40,974 nt of DNA from Bacteroides sp. (GTDB lineage: Bacteria > Bacteroidota > Bacteroidia > Bacteroidales > Muribaculaceae). Shown here in pieces: positions 33,077 through 40,974 of the stretch. The notes below the pieces were generated by a model that saw nothing but the letters and a program-made list of their open reading frames with translations, was not told the origin of the DNA and did no database searches. The stretch is taken from the NCBI GenBank assembly GCA_014801585.1, contig JAAVDX010000001.1, positions 65,991 through 106,964 on the forward strand, in the 5' to 3' direction. A program made the position numbers and the translations under genes. The stretch's first letter is position 1. The number at the start of each line of letters is the position of its first letter.

Positions 33077-33242
33077 TCCCCTGAATACAAGAGCGTTAAT
33101 CCTCTAAAAAATAAGGTGTTTAATAAGAAGTTTAATAAGGTGTTCAATCCACTGAGCACAAGAAATTTAAATTCTTGATTATAAAACCTTTACCCCCTTT
33201 AAATAGAAGGATTAATTTCTCGCATTCAATCCACAACAACAC

Positions 33243-33275
33243 AAACCTCCGCGTCACTTCCGACGCGGGGGTTTT
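33243..33275 (+). terminator. Intrinsic terminator of the frd operon
   Basis: AACCTCCGCGTC pairs with GACGCGGGGGTT around a 6-nt loop (one T-G pair), followed by TTTT. It lies about 170 bp past frdB. The stretch 33077-33242 before it holds only short AT-rich direct repeats (AATAAGGTGTT twice). Confidence 0.8.
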
Positions 33276-33324
33276 GTCATATCAGAAGGATTTGCTATCT
33301 ATTGCACGACCCGTGGAAATGTAT

Positions 33325-33332
33325 TAACTTTG
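33325..33332 (+). promoter_or_regulatory. -7 element before the Ig-like lipoprotein gene
   Basis: TAACTTTG stands five bases before the ATG at 33338. ATTG at 33301-33304 is a poor -33 match at 20 bp. If used, the transcript would start at or inside the first codons, so the mRNA would be nearly leaderless, or the real promoter is upstream. Confidence 0.4.
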
Positions 33333-33337
33333 CAGTC

Positions 33338-35425
33338 ATGAAGATTTCTCACAGATATTTCGGAGCGTTCGCCGCGCTCCTCCTCATATTGACGCTTGCC
33401 CTCGCCGAAGGATGCGCCTCAATCGGCAATCCCTCGGGTGGCCCGCGCGACGAACGTCCGCCGCGTTTCATGTCAGCTTCCCCCGCTCCGGGTTCGGTTG
33501 ATATCCCCGTTGATAAAGAACGTTTCACCCTCACCTTCGACGAACTCATAGAAGTAAAAGACCCGACTACAAAGGTTATCATATCTCCCCCCTCCAAAAA
33601 CATTCCCCGAGTCGCCGCTCAAGGCCACAGAGTGACCGTAACTTTCCAGGATTCCCTCCAACCCAACACTACCTACACCGTTGACTTCGCCGACGCCATC
33701 CAGGACCTCAATGAAGGCAACCAACTCAAAAATTTCTCCTACACATTCTCAACCGGCCCCACCCTCGACTCCCTCAGAATCGCAGGCAGAGTCCTCTCTG
33801 CCCTCGAAATGGAGCCAATGCAGCTAAAGCTCGTAGGACTCCACCGCCTTGACCCCGAAGAATCCTCCCTATCCTCCCAATATTCCCAACCCTCTCAAAA
33901 CTCCCATAACTCTCCGCAATCGGCCAACCCTCAAAATATCAACCAATCCCTCCATAAGTCCCTATTCACAAAACCCTTCGATCACGTAGGACGCACCGAC
34001 GATCGAGGCCAATTCTCAATCGAAGGCCTTGCCCCGGGACGCTACCGCGTCTACGCCCTCGATGACACCAACTCCGACTACATCTTCTCCAACTCGGAAG
34101 AGGAGGTAGCCTTCCTTGACGTAGACGTCTCCCCCTCTTTCACCGAGGCCACTGCAATCGACTCTATCTTCAACCTAAAGACAGGTTTGCTCGATACAGT
34201 CGTAGAGCGGCACCGCACCGTCTTTCTCCCCAACGACCTCATACTGCGCTCCGCCAAATCTCGCCGCAATCAGCAATATATCGAGAAATACGAACGCGTC
34301 GACTCCACTCGCATCAACCTCCTTTTCCATTACCCCAACCCTACTCTCCCCTCCCTCCATCTTGTCGGTATGCCGGAAGGTTCCGAACCTTTCATTATCG
34401 AACGATCTGCAACCAACGACACTATCGCCCTTTGGCTTCGAAGCCCCGCTCTCGTAGCAGCCGATACCCTGCGTCTCGACGTAGGTTACATGCGCCTCGA
34501 TTCCCTTCAGCAATACCAACTGAAGAACGACACTCTTCGACTCACCACTGACCGCACCGCCATCAAGCGCGCACAGGAAAATGCCCGCCGACAACTCGAA
34601 AAGCAGGCCAAGCAACTCGCCCGCGAAGCAAAACGAAAGGCCGATAAGGGTGAGGAAGCTGCCCCGATCGATTCCGTCACTCCTCCCACGCCGCTCATGA
34701 GAATAGAATTCAAGAACGGTTCAAATCAGGAGATCAACCGTCCCCTGATTTTCGAAACCTCCGTGCCCCCTCTGCGCATTGATACAACCGCTATTCATCT
34801 TGAAGAGAAAGTCGACACAATCTGGCGATCCATCCCCTTACCTCCGCTTCGGGCAGACTCGCTCAATCCGCGACGTTTCATGATTGGCGACTCATGGAAA
34901 GGAGCTACCGACTATCGGCTTACAATCGACTCTCTCGCCATCACCGGGATGTACGGACTCAACAACCGCAAGTCCGAAACGTCATTCCGTACAAAAGAAG
35001 ATAAACAATACTGTTCTCTGATTCTCCGACTCACCGACTGGCCGACCGGACGTCCCGCCTACGTTGAACTCCTCAATCAGAGCGACAGTCACTTAGCCCT
35101 TGCACCCGTCAGTGCCGGTAAAGCCGAATTCCGATATCTCGCTCCCGGAAAATACTACGCACGCATCATCGACGACCGCAACGCCGACATGCGCTGGGAC
35201 TCCGGCGACCCCCTCACCGGACTCCAACCCGAAGAAGCCTACTACTATCCGAAAGCCATCAACATCAAGCAAAACTGGAACAAAGATGAGTCATGGGCCG
35301 TATTCGCTACCCCTGTCGACAAGATGAAGCCCGAACTCCTCCTCAAGAATAAGCCCACCCTCCCCAAAGGTCGCACCAACAACCGCAACCGCCAACAGGA
35401 GGAAGAAGACGACGATGAAGAGTAA
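33338..35425 (+). CDS. Ig-like domain lipoprotein (Bacteroidetes surface/envelope protein)
   Basis: About 695 residues. The ATG at 33338 gives a lipoprotein signal peptide (MKISHRYFGAFAALLLILTL then ALAEGC) with the lipid-bearing cysteine at about 26. The following ASIGNPSGGPRDERPPRFMS and SPAPGSVDIPVDKERFTLTF are typical of a family widely found in Bacteroidetes with a bacterial Ig-like (SbsA/Big_5-type) domain near the N-terminus (about 45-130). Further beta-rich domains follow. A Lys/Glu/Ala-rich helical stretch lies near 410-445 (RAQENARRQLEKQAKQLARE) and the C-terminal tail is Asp/Glu rich. Exact function is unknown; envelope assembly or scaffold roles have been suggested by annotation only. 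The longer open frame starting at 33302 lacks a signal peptide at its start and is less likely. Confidence 0.82.
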   Translation: MKISHRYFGAFAALLLILTLALAEGCASIGNPSGGPRDERPPRFMSASPAPGSVDIPVDKERFTLTFDELIEVKDPTTKVIISPPSKNIPRVAAQGHRVTVTFQDSLQPNTTYTVDFADAIQDLNEGNQLKNFSYTFSTGPTLDSLRIAGRVLSALEMEPMQLKLVGLHRLDPEESSLSSQYSQPSQNSHNSPQSANPQNINQSLHKSLFTKPFDHVGRTDDRGQFSIEGLAPGRYRVYALDDTNSDYIFSNSEEEVAFLDVDVSPSFTEATAIDSIFNLKTGLLDTVVERHRTVFLPNDLILRSAKSRRNQQYIEKYERVDSTRINLLFHYPNPTLPSLHLVGMPEGSEPFIIERSATNDTIALWLRSPALVAADTLRLDVGYMRLDSLQQYQLKNDTLRLTTDRTAIKRAQENARRQLEKQAKQLAREAKRKADKGEEAAPIDSVTPPTPLMRIEFKNGSNQEINRPLIFETSVPPLRIDTTAIHLEEKVDTIWRSIPLPPLRADSLNPRRFMIGDSWKGATDYRLTIDSLAITGMYGLNNRKSETSFRTKEDKQYCSLILRLTDWPTGRPAYVELLNQSDSHLALAPVSAGKAEFRYLAPGKYYARIIDDRNADMRWDSGDPLTGLQPEEAYYYPKAINIKQNWNKDESWAVFATPVDKMKPELLLKNKPTLPKGRTNNRNRQQEEEDDDEE

Positions 35426-35760
35426 CCCCAAAGCTCCCAAAGAATCAAAAGACTCCGAGGAGCAAAGGATCAAAAGACTCCGCAGAGCTGCAACTATAGA
35501 GGCTTAACCCCCTTCCATACCGTGAAAATAAGGGGAAAAGCATAAAAAATCTATAATAAACTCAAAAAAAGAGGCGTTACACTTCATTTGCTAAAAAATT
35601 TGAATTATCTTTGCAAGTTGAAAAGTAGACGCAACCGCTTGCGTCCGCTTTTCAGCGTTTTTATGCCATCCGCCACACGAGCCTTAAACACCCTCGCAAG
35701 CATCGGTATATCTCGCTCCGATTCCGGAAAAATTAAACAACATAACAATAAAATCTACAA
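35426..35760. other. Intergenic region before secDF
   Basis: 335 bp without a supportable gene. ATCAAAAGACTCCG is repeated at 35444-35457 and 35469-35482. The promoter and hairpin of secDF occupy 35587-35652. A short open frame around 35588-35803 overlaps the secDF start and is not credible. Confidence 0.7.
35606..35652 (+). promoter_or_regulatory. secDF promoter and 5'-end hairpin
   Basis: TATCTTTG at 35606-35613 is the -7 box; the nearest TTTG (35587-35590) is 15 bp upstream, closer than usual. At 35621-35652 AAAAG-TA-GACGCAA pairs with TTGCGTC-CG-CTTTT around a CCGC loop, with a 2x2 internal mismatch. The hairpin would be at the very start of the mRNA and ends in CTTTT, so it could protect the 5' end or act as an early attenuator. 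Confidence 0.55.
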
Positions 35761-38730
35761 ATGCAGAACAAAGGGTTTATCAGCACCATCGCTGTGCTCC
35801 TGATTCTTATCTGCGGATTCTACATCAGCTTCTCCTTCGTGACCTCTCACTACGAGAAGAAAGCCGAAGAATACGCCGCTAAGATCGCCGGCACAACCGA
35901 CGCCACCAACGACGTCTACAAGCAAAGTCTGAAGCAATTCAACGACTCTATCGACAAAGAGAAGGTCTATCTCGGCTACACCTACAATCAGGTACGCCAG
36001 ATGGAAATCGGTCTCGGCCTCGACCTCAAGGGCGGAATGAACGTCGTGCTTGAGATCTCTGTCCCCGATATCCTTCGCCAGTACGCATCCGGTCCGCAGG
36101 CGCTCGCCCAGATCAACGACGCCATCGCTAAGGCTCAGAAAGCCGGTGCCAAGGATTCCGACAAGGACTTCGTGCAGAAAGTCGCAGCTAACTTCCAACC
36201 CGGAACTATGGCCGGACTCTTCAACCGCGACGGCGAATATCTGTCGAAACTTAAGAACGGCTCCAACAACGCTGAGGTGACAACTGCCCTTCAGGAGACT
36301 GTCAACGCTCAGGTTGACGCAGCCTTCAATATCTTCCGCACTCGTATCGACCAGTTCGGTGTCGTAGCTCCCAACATCCAGAAACTTCAGGATAAGACAG
36401 GTCAGATCCTGCTCGAACTCCCGGGCGTGAAGGAACCGGAACGTGTCACCGACCTCCTCAAGTCGTCGGCCAACCTCGAATTCTTCGAAGTCTACAACTA
36501 CAACGAGATCCTCCCCGAGCTTGCAGCCTTCTCTGAGGCTTACGCTGCTCAGGATAGCGTGAAGCACACCAACCTCATCGAACTCCTCGGAGGCCGTCAG
36601 CGCGACGGTAGCCCCGTAATCGGTCTTGTCGCTCCCGCTAATCAGGCTCTCGTCGATTCTATCCTCAATTCCCCCCTCGCCAAGTCTAAACTCCCCAGCG
36701 ATTTCTCTGCCGTATGGGAAGTGAAGCCCGTCGAAATCCCCCTCACCGACGCTCAGGGCAACCCCATCAAGAAGAACGATAAGGAATACAAAACTACTCC
36801 CTACTATCAGCTCGTAGCCCTCAAAGGCGACGCTGCTCTCGAAGGTGATGTCGTAACTTCTGCTTCGTCCGAATATGACAACATGCGCGGCAACACCGTC
36901 AACATGCGTATGGACGACCGCGGTGCCCGCGAATGGGCAACCCTCACCCGCAACAATATCGGTCGCCCCATCGCTATCGTCCTCGACAACCGCGTCTACT
37001 CTTTCCCCAACGTCAACAATGAGATCACCGGCGGTTCTTCCGAAATCACCGGCAACTTCACTCCCGAAGAGGCCAACGACCTTGCCAACGTGCTTAAGTC
37101 CGGTAAAATGTCGGCTCAGGTAAAGGTTGTCAGCAACAACGTTATCGGCCCATCTCTCGGTGCTGAGGCTATCCAGCAGGGATTCATCTCGTTTATCGTC
37201 GCTCTCGTGCTCCTCATGATCTTCATGATCTGCATCTACGGCGTTATCCCGGGTCTCGTTGCCAACATCGGTCTTATCCTCAACCTCTTCTTCACTCTCG
37301 GTATCCTCGCTTCGCTCCAGGCGGTCCTCACGCTCTCCGGTATCGCCGGTATCGTGCTCGCTCTCGGTATGGCTGTCGATGCTAACGTGCTTATCTTCGA
37401 ACGCACTAAAGAGGAACTCAAGACCGGCAAGAAACTTCGCCAGGCTATCTCCGAGGGTTATTCCAACGCCTTCTCGGCCATCTTCGACTCCAACCTCACT
37501 TCGGTCATCACCGGCGTGATCCTTCTCATCTTCGGTTCGGGTCCGATCAAGGGCTTCGCTACAACCCTCATCATCGGCCTCGTCTGCTCTTTCTTCACCG
37601 CTGTCTTCCTGACTCGCATCGCATTCGATCTTATCACTAAGAACGGCCGTTGCGCCAACATGACCTTCACTACAGGTCTCAGCCGCAACTTCCTCGCAAA
37701 TACTAAGATCAACTTCCTCGGCCAGTCGAAAGTCGCAGCTTGCGTATGGGTAGCTCTCATCGTGATTTCTATCGCTTCGCTCGCTATCCGCGGCATGAAC
37801 CAGGGCATCGACTTCTCCGGCGGTCGCAACTACGTTGTCCAGCTCGCTAAAGACGTCAACCCCAAGGATGTTGAAAATCGTCTGCTCGACGTCTTCCAGA
37901 CTGCCGGCAACGACAAGACTATCTCCGTCAACGTTATCTCTATCGATACCCCCTCTAAGGTGCGTATCTCTACCAACTATAAGATCGCTGACGAATCTGA
38001 AGGCGTAGAAAATGAAATCACCGATATCCTCTACAACAACCTCCAGAATGAACTGACCGGCGCTGACGGCAAAGTAATGCCCAAGGAAGCATTCACAGTA
38101 GCCGACGAATCTCACGGTATCATCTCAATTCAGAAGGTTGGTCCGAGCGTAGCCGACGACATGCGTCGAGACGCTTACTGGGCTGTAGGCATCGCAGTAG
38201 TCTGCATGTTCCTCTACATCCTTCTCCGATTCCGCAACATCGCCTTCTCTGTAGGTGCTGTCGCTGCTGTAGCTCTGACTGCATTCCTCATCGTCGGCTT
38301 CTATTCTATCTGCTGGGGCTTCTTCCCCTTCTCAATGGAAATCGACCAGAGCTTTATCGCAGCCGTCCTCACCATCATCGGTTACCAGATCAACGATACG
38401 GTGGTTGTATTCGACCGTGTCCGCGAAATGATGAAGATCTATCCGAAGGAAGACCGATACGAGACTATCAACAAGTCACTCAATACGACTCTCTCTCGTA
38501 CGTTCATGACTTCTTTCTCCACTCTCCTCGTGCTTCTCTGCATCTTCTTCCTCGGTGGCGACACTATCCGCTCGTTCACTTTCGCTATGATCTTCGGTGT
38601 AGTTGTCGGCACATTCTGCTCGCTCTACTGCGCAGCTCCGATCGCATATCAGATCCTCAAGCGCAATAGCAAGAAGAATCAGGCCGTAGAAGGCAAACCC
38701 GCTCTCAACGGCAACCGTCGTTTCAACTAA
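35761..38730 (+). CDS. secDF: Fused protein translocase subunit SecDF
   Basis: 989 residues: SecD and SecF joined in one chain, common in Bacteroidetes. An N-terminal membrane segment is followed by GLGLDLKGGMNVVLEIS (about 84-100, the SecD signature) and the large periplasmic domain. Then come the RND-type membrane bundle (GVIPGLVANIGLILNLFFTL, ALGMAVDANVLIFERTKEEL) and the SecF half starting with GMNQGIDFSGGRNYVVQL (about 680) and ending with GYQINDTVVVFDRVREMMKI. SecDF uses the proton or sodium gradient to help pull proteins across the inner membrane after SecA/SecYEG. The gene stands alone with its own promoter and terminator. Confidence 0.98.
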   Translation: MQNKGFISTIAVLLILICGFYISFSFVTSHYEKKAEEYAAKIAGTTDATNDVYKQSLKQFNDSIDKEKVYLGYTYNQVRQMEIGLGLDLKGGMNVVLEISVPDILRQYASGPQALAQINDAIAKAQKAGAKDSDKDFVQKVAANFQPGTMAGLFNRDGEYLSKLKNGSNNAEVTTALQETVNAQVDAAFNIFRTRIDQFGVVAPNIQKLQDKTGQILLELPGVKEPERVTDLLKSSANLEFFEVYNYNEILPELAAFSEAYAAQDSVKHTNLIELLGGRQRDGSPVIGLVAPANQALVDSILNSPLAKSKLPSDFSAVWEVKPVEIPLTDAQGNPIKKNDKEYKTTPYYQLVALKGDAALEGDVVTSASSEYDNMRGNTVNMRMDDRGAREWATLTRNNIGRPIAIVLDNRVYSFPNVNNEITGGSSEITGNFTPEEANDLANVLKSGKMSAQVKVVSNNVIGPSLGAEAIQQGFISFIVALVLLMIFMICIYGVIPGLVANIGLILNLFFTLGILASLQAVLTLSGIAGIVLALGMAVDANVLIFERTKEELKTGKKLRQAISEGYSNAFSAIFDSNLTSVITGVILLIFGSGPIKGFATTLIIGLVCSFFTAVFLTRIAFDLITKNGRCANMTFTTGLSRNFLANTKINFLGQSKVAACVWVALIVISIASLAIRGMNQGIDFSGGRNYVVQLAKDVNPKDVENRLLDVFQTAGNDKTISVNVISIDTPSKVRISTNYKIADESEGVENEITDILYNNLQNELTGADGKVMPKEAFTVADESHGIISIQKVGPSVADDMRRDAYWAVGIAVVCMFLYILLRFRNIAFSVGAVAAVALTAFLIVGFYSICWGFFPFSMEIDQSFIAAVLTIIGYQINDTVVVFDRVREMMKIYPKEDRYETINKSLNTTLSRTFMTSFSTLLVLLCIFFLGGDTIRSFTFAMIFGVVVGTFCSLYCAAPIAYQILKRNSKKNQAVEGKPALNGNRRFN

Positions 38731-38794
38731 TCCCCCCGAGATTAATTTAATCCCTAAGAGATTAATTATTTCAACTCCATAGATTAATTATTTC

Positions 38795-38828
38795 AAAAGC
38801 GGCTTCCGGAATCCCGGAGGCCGTTTTT
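38795..38828 (+). terminator. Intrinsic terminator of secDF
   Basis: CGGCTTCCGG pairs with CCGGAGGCCG around a 4-nt loop (one T-G pair), with an A-run before and a seven-base T-run after. The right arm is also the beginning of the 85-bp tandem repeat. Confidence 0.85.
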
Positions 38829-39003
38829 TTATGTATATCCAAAACTAAGTGCAACCTTTTGAGGGCTCCAACAAGGTAGGGACAAGGTAGATTCAAGGGG
38901 AAAGGCCGCTTTTTGTGCATATCCCAAAACCAAGTACAACCTTTTTGGGGGCCAAGACAAGGTAGCGACAAGTTAGATTCAAGGGGAAAGGCCGCTTTTT
39001 TAT
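38819..39003 (+). repeat. Tandem repeat of 85/86-bp units after secDF
   Basis: Unit 1 is 38819-38903 (85 bp) and unit 2 is 38904-38989 (86 bp), each beginning GGCCG then a T-run and ending GATTCAAGGGGAAA; a third start (GGCCGC and T-run) follows at 38990-39003. Inside each unit ACAAGGTAG-type words occur twice. It fills most of the 344-bp gap between secDF and the next gene. A minus-strand open frame across it (38771-38971) is a by-product of the repeat. Confidence 0.85.
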
Positions 39004-39074
39004 CGATAAATCCTAATCTATTCCCGATTTTTTTGTAACTTTACCAATTAATTCTTACATAGGCGCAGACACGT

Positions 39075-40106
39075 ATGCCCATACACGTAAAAAACATATT
39101 TCGACTCGCTCTTCGCTGGCTGATTCCGCTGGCGCTGACCGTCATGCTTCTATGGATACTCTTCCGGAAGGTAAACTTCGCGGAAATGGAGCGTATCATC
39201 TCCGACGGCTGCGACTACTGGTGGATTCTCGCCGCTATGGGTCTGAGCATCGTGTCGCATATCGTAAGAGCCGCCAGATGGCGCCTCCAACTCGATTCTC
39301 TCGGAATCAAGCCTCCTTTTATGGCCCTGTGCTGCTCTATCTTCGGGTGCTATGCCCTCAATCTCGTATTTCCACGTCTTGGAGAGGTATGGCGCGTCAC
39401 TTACATTGCCAAACGTCAAAACGCACCCTTCACCTCAGTGCTCGGATCTCTCGTATCCGACCGCCTGGCCGATACGATTATGGTAGGACTGCTCACATTG
39501 CTCACATTTATCGTGGCCAATTCGGCAATCAACTCCTTTCTGGAAAAATATCCCCTCGGTCGCGACACGCTCCAACTTCTCTCTTCCCCGACGCTCTGGC
39601 TCCTGCTGTTCGGATGTGCGGCCGCTCTAATCGGCGTGCTTATAGCCTGCCGTAATTCCGGATGGGTTGGTAAGCTCCTGAGTTGGCTTCGCCAGCTTTG
39701 GGCGGGATTTGCATCTGTCGGCCGGATGAAAGGAAAATGGAAATTCGTCCTGCTGACTGTTATGATCTGGGGATGCTATTATTTCCAGCTATATCTCGCT
39801 TTCTTCGCATTCCCTTTCACTCGCGACCTTTGCACCCGGCCCGAGCTTTCCTATGGTCTGACCCCTTGTCTCCTCGCTTTCGTACTCAGCTCAATCGGTA
39901 TGGCAATTCCAAGTCAGGGGGGACTGGGACCTTGGAATATCGCAGTGATGTTCGGTCTGGCCGTCTACGGCATAAGCGACACTCAGGGCACCGTCTTTTC
40001 CATCCTGCAATGGAGCGGACAGACTGTAATGCTGATTCTCCTCGGAGTCTACACTATGGCTTACATCACGGCGACCGCCCCGAAGTCAAACCCTTCAAAA
40101 ATCTGA
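39075..40106 (+). CDS. Flippase-like membrane protein (lysylphosphatidylglycerol synthase TM / UPF0104 family)
   Basis: 343 residues with about eight membrane segments. IVSHIVRAARWRLQLDSLGI and CYALNLVFPRLGEVWRVTYI, then LGSLVSDRLADTIMVGLL, follow the family pattern (RAxRW, N-x-x-P-R-x-G-E, S-x-x-x-xR-x-D). The later SIGMAIPSQGGLGPWNIAVM is the conserved PxxGGxG block. The family is related to the membrane half of MprF, which flips lysyl-lipids, and includes proteins of unknown substrate in Bacteroidetes. The lipid or glycolipid handled here is unknown. The start ATG at 39075 is preceded by a weak -7-like TAACTTTA (39036-39043). Confidence 0.85.
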   Translation: MPIHVKNIFRLALRWLIPLALTVMLLWILFRKVNFAEMERIISDGCDYWWILAAMGLSIVSHIVRAARWRLQLDSLGIKPPFMALCCSIFGCYALNLVFPRLGEVWRVTYIAKRQNAPFTSVLGSLVSDRLADTIMVGLLTLLTFIVANSAINSFLEKYPLGRDTLQLLSSPTLWLLLFGCAAALIGVLIACRNSGWVGKLLSWLRQLWAGFASVGRMKGKWKFVLLTVMIWGCYYFQLYLAFFAFPFTRDLCTRPELSYGLTPCLLAFVLSSIGMAIPSQGGLGPWNIAVMFGLAVYGISDTQGTVFSILQWSGQTVMLILLGVYTMAYITATAPKSNPSKI

Positions 40107-40132
40107 TCATCTTCACTCTCCGACTATAATGA

Positions 40133-40201
40133 CAATAATGATCCTCATTACTCATCAATAATGATCCTCATTATCTATCAATAATAACCTTCATTCCTCA
40201 T
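40133..40201 (+). repeat. Three tandem 23-bp repeats before the last gene
   Basis: Units at 40133-40155, 40156-40178 and 40179-40201 each start CAATAAT and end in CTCAT or CTAT; the first two differ at only two or three positions, the third is more diverged. They fill the gap between the flippase-like gene and the start at 40214. Confidence 0.85.
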
Positions 40202-40213
40202 CAACAAAGGACT

Positions 40214-40852
40214 ATGATACTTCACAACGATAATAATCTCGACGACAACGAAGAGGAGGATTATTTCAATACTCCTCATCAGGCTCCCCAACCGAAGGCT
40301 CCGCGCCCGAAAGAACCGAAGCCCGACGATCCGCAATATTATGACAACGATGACGAATGGGAACATCTCCGCTCGTCAAAACGGTCATGGACATTATGGG
40401 TATCTCTCATCATCGTCGGCCTGCTGTTCGGACTGGGCTATGCCCTGTGGCTCCGCTATTTCTCCCCCTATGAGGAGGAAGTGGTGCAATATGGGTTTAT
40501 AGAACGAACCTCCAAACGCGGATTAATCTTCAAGACATTTGAGGGCATCTTCCTTCCCTACAAGGCGATTAACGACACAATCGAACCTTATCCGGGCGAC
40601 CTCTTCATATCTGCCAAAAACGATCACGTAGCGGCTGAACTTAGAAAACTCGAACTTGGCAATCTGCCGGCCCGCATAATTATGGAACGCTATCGCGCCC
40701 CCCTCCCCTGGCGTGGCGAAAGCGAGTGGGTCGTAGTAGAAGTAGATACCGCCGACGTCAGCAAGATATACCCGGGGCCGGATCGGCATCCTCTGATTCC
40801 CGACCCACGACGCCACCCTAAAAACCCTATAATAGAGGATATCCCCAGATAA
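40214..40852 (+). CDS. Conserved Bacteroidetes single-pass membrane protein, function unknown
   Basis: 212 residues. The N-terminal 55 are acidic and proline-rich (EEEDYFNTPHQAPQPKAPRP), then one membrane helix at about 60-80 (LWVSLIIVGLLFGLGYALWL). The outer domain has GFIERTSKRGLIFKTFEGIF, then AKNDHVAAELRKLELG and YRAPLPWRGESEWVVVEVD. The last pattern (KG-x-FKT-x-EG, then LPWRG near the end) matches a small protein family widespread in Bacteroidetes. I recall it being labelled 6-phosphogluconate dehydrogenase in databases, a label nothing in this sequence supports. No dehydrogenase motif is present. Its stop codon lies inside the first unit of the tandem repeat array that follows. Confidence 0.75.
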   Translation: MILHNDNNLDDNEEEDYFNTPHQAPQPKAPRPKEPKPDDPQYYDNDDEWEHLRSSKRSWTLWVSLIIVGLLFGLGYALWLRYFSPYEEEVVQYGFIERTSKRGLIFKTFEGIFLPYKAINDTIEPYPGDLFISAKNDHVAAELRKLELGNLPARIIMERYRAPLPWRGESEWVVVEVDTADVSKIYPGPDRHPLIPDPRRHPKNPIIEDIPR

Positions 40853-40974
40853 TATTCATCAACTGATAATACTTATCCACTGATAATATTCATCAACAGA
40901 TAGTACTTATCCACTGATAATATTCATCAACAGATAGTACTTATCCACTGATAATATTCATCAACAGATAATAC
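40847..40974 (+). repeat. 34-bp tandem array made of paired 17-mers, running off the window
   Basis: Units at 40847-40880, 40881-40914 and 40915-40948, with a partial one at 40949-40974. Each unit is two related 17-mers, TGATAATATTCATCAAC and AGATAGTACTTATCCAC, so there are about 7.5 copies of a 17-mer in the window. The second type of 17-mer carries TTATCCACT at 40873, 40907 and 40941, one base off the common DnaA box. The array starts inside the last codons of the preceding gene. Confidence 0.92.

Noticed and set aside
35755..38115. A 786-codon open frame antisense to secDF
   Set aside because: The sense gene is certain and the antisense frame has an acidic, repetitive composition caused by codon bias of the sense strand. 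The same holds for the 700-codon antisense frame at 25733-27835 inside infB.
38771..38971. Small minus-strand protein with repeated GCTWFWD peptide
   Set aside because: It is produced entirely by the 85-bp tandem repeat and overlaps the secDF terminator.
40873..40949. Calling the end array the chromosome origin
   Set aside because: The boxes are one base off the DnaA consensus and no origin genes are in view, so only a possibility is recorded.
40847..40974. CRISPR array at the window end
   Set aside because: The 34-bp units are directly head to tail with no unique spacers between them, and no cas gene is present.

Overview
The window looks like a chromosomal segment from a gut Bacteroidales, most likely of the Muribaculaceae (S24-7) type. 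The supporting signs are: promoters of the Bacteroidetes form (TTTG, about 19-21 bp, then TAnnTTTG); almost no Shine-Dalgarno sequences; the rimP-nusA-infB order; a three-gene type B succinate:quinone oxidoreductase (cytochrome b, flavoprotein, iron-sulfur); a fused SecDF; a PorZ-like propeller protein; and Bacteroidetes-type Ig-like lipoprotein and GH3 proteins. The family-level assignment is inference; no rRNA is present.

Region 1 (1-12818, all +) is a surface-sugar and envelope region. It holds the end of a NeuC-like epimerase, NeuA-like CMP-sugar synthetase and a MATE exporter, joined by short overlaps. These are followed by a GH3-type acyl-adenylating enzyme, an MBOAT O-acyltransferase with an SGNH-like membrane partner, a PorZ-like secreted propeller protein, an acyltransferase-3 membrane protein and a phosphoethanolamine-transferase-like protein. 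Most of these would make, modify or export surface glycans or lipids. PorZ is the type IX secretion component known to bind A-LPS in Porphyromonas.

Region 2 (12819-15190) is a repeat-rich gap carrying a good promoter, a CapD/FlaA1-type nucleotide-sugar dehydratase/epimerase, and a strong bidirectional terminator.

Region 3 (15208-22855) is a compact virus-head module. On the minus strand are a PAPxFY-repeat protein in the small-terminase position, a large terminase with all motifs intact, and a portal protein that appears short at its C-terminus. On the plus strand, from a divergent control region, are a scaffold-like protein, a major-capsid-like protein, a small protein and a head-tail-connector-like protein. 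No tail, lysis, integrase, repressor or replication gene is visible. Dispersed repeats lie inside and around it. This is the strongest candidate for an undescribed system: a capsid-only or packaging-only island, or a decayed prophage fixed beside housekeeping genes.

Region 4 (22856-40974) is mostly housekeeping: rimP-nusA-infB with a 5'-end hairpin, folK, tRNA-Arg(TCT), frdCAB (the cytochrome b subunit has an odd C-terminal tail), a large Ig-like lipoprotein, secDF with a 5'-end hairpin, a flippase-like membrane protein and a small one-helix membrane protein. Several tandem repeat arrays lie between these genes. The last one (34-bp units built from two related 17-mers, each 34-mer carrying a near-DnaA-box sequence) runs off the end of the window.
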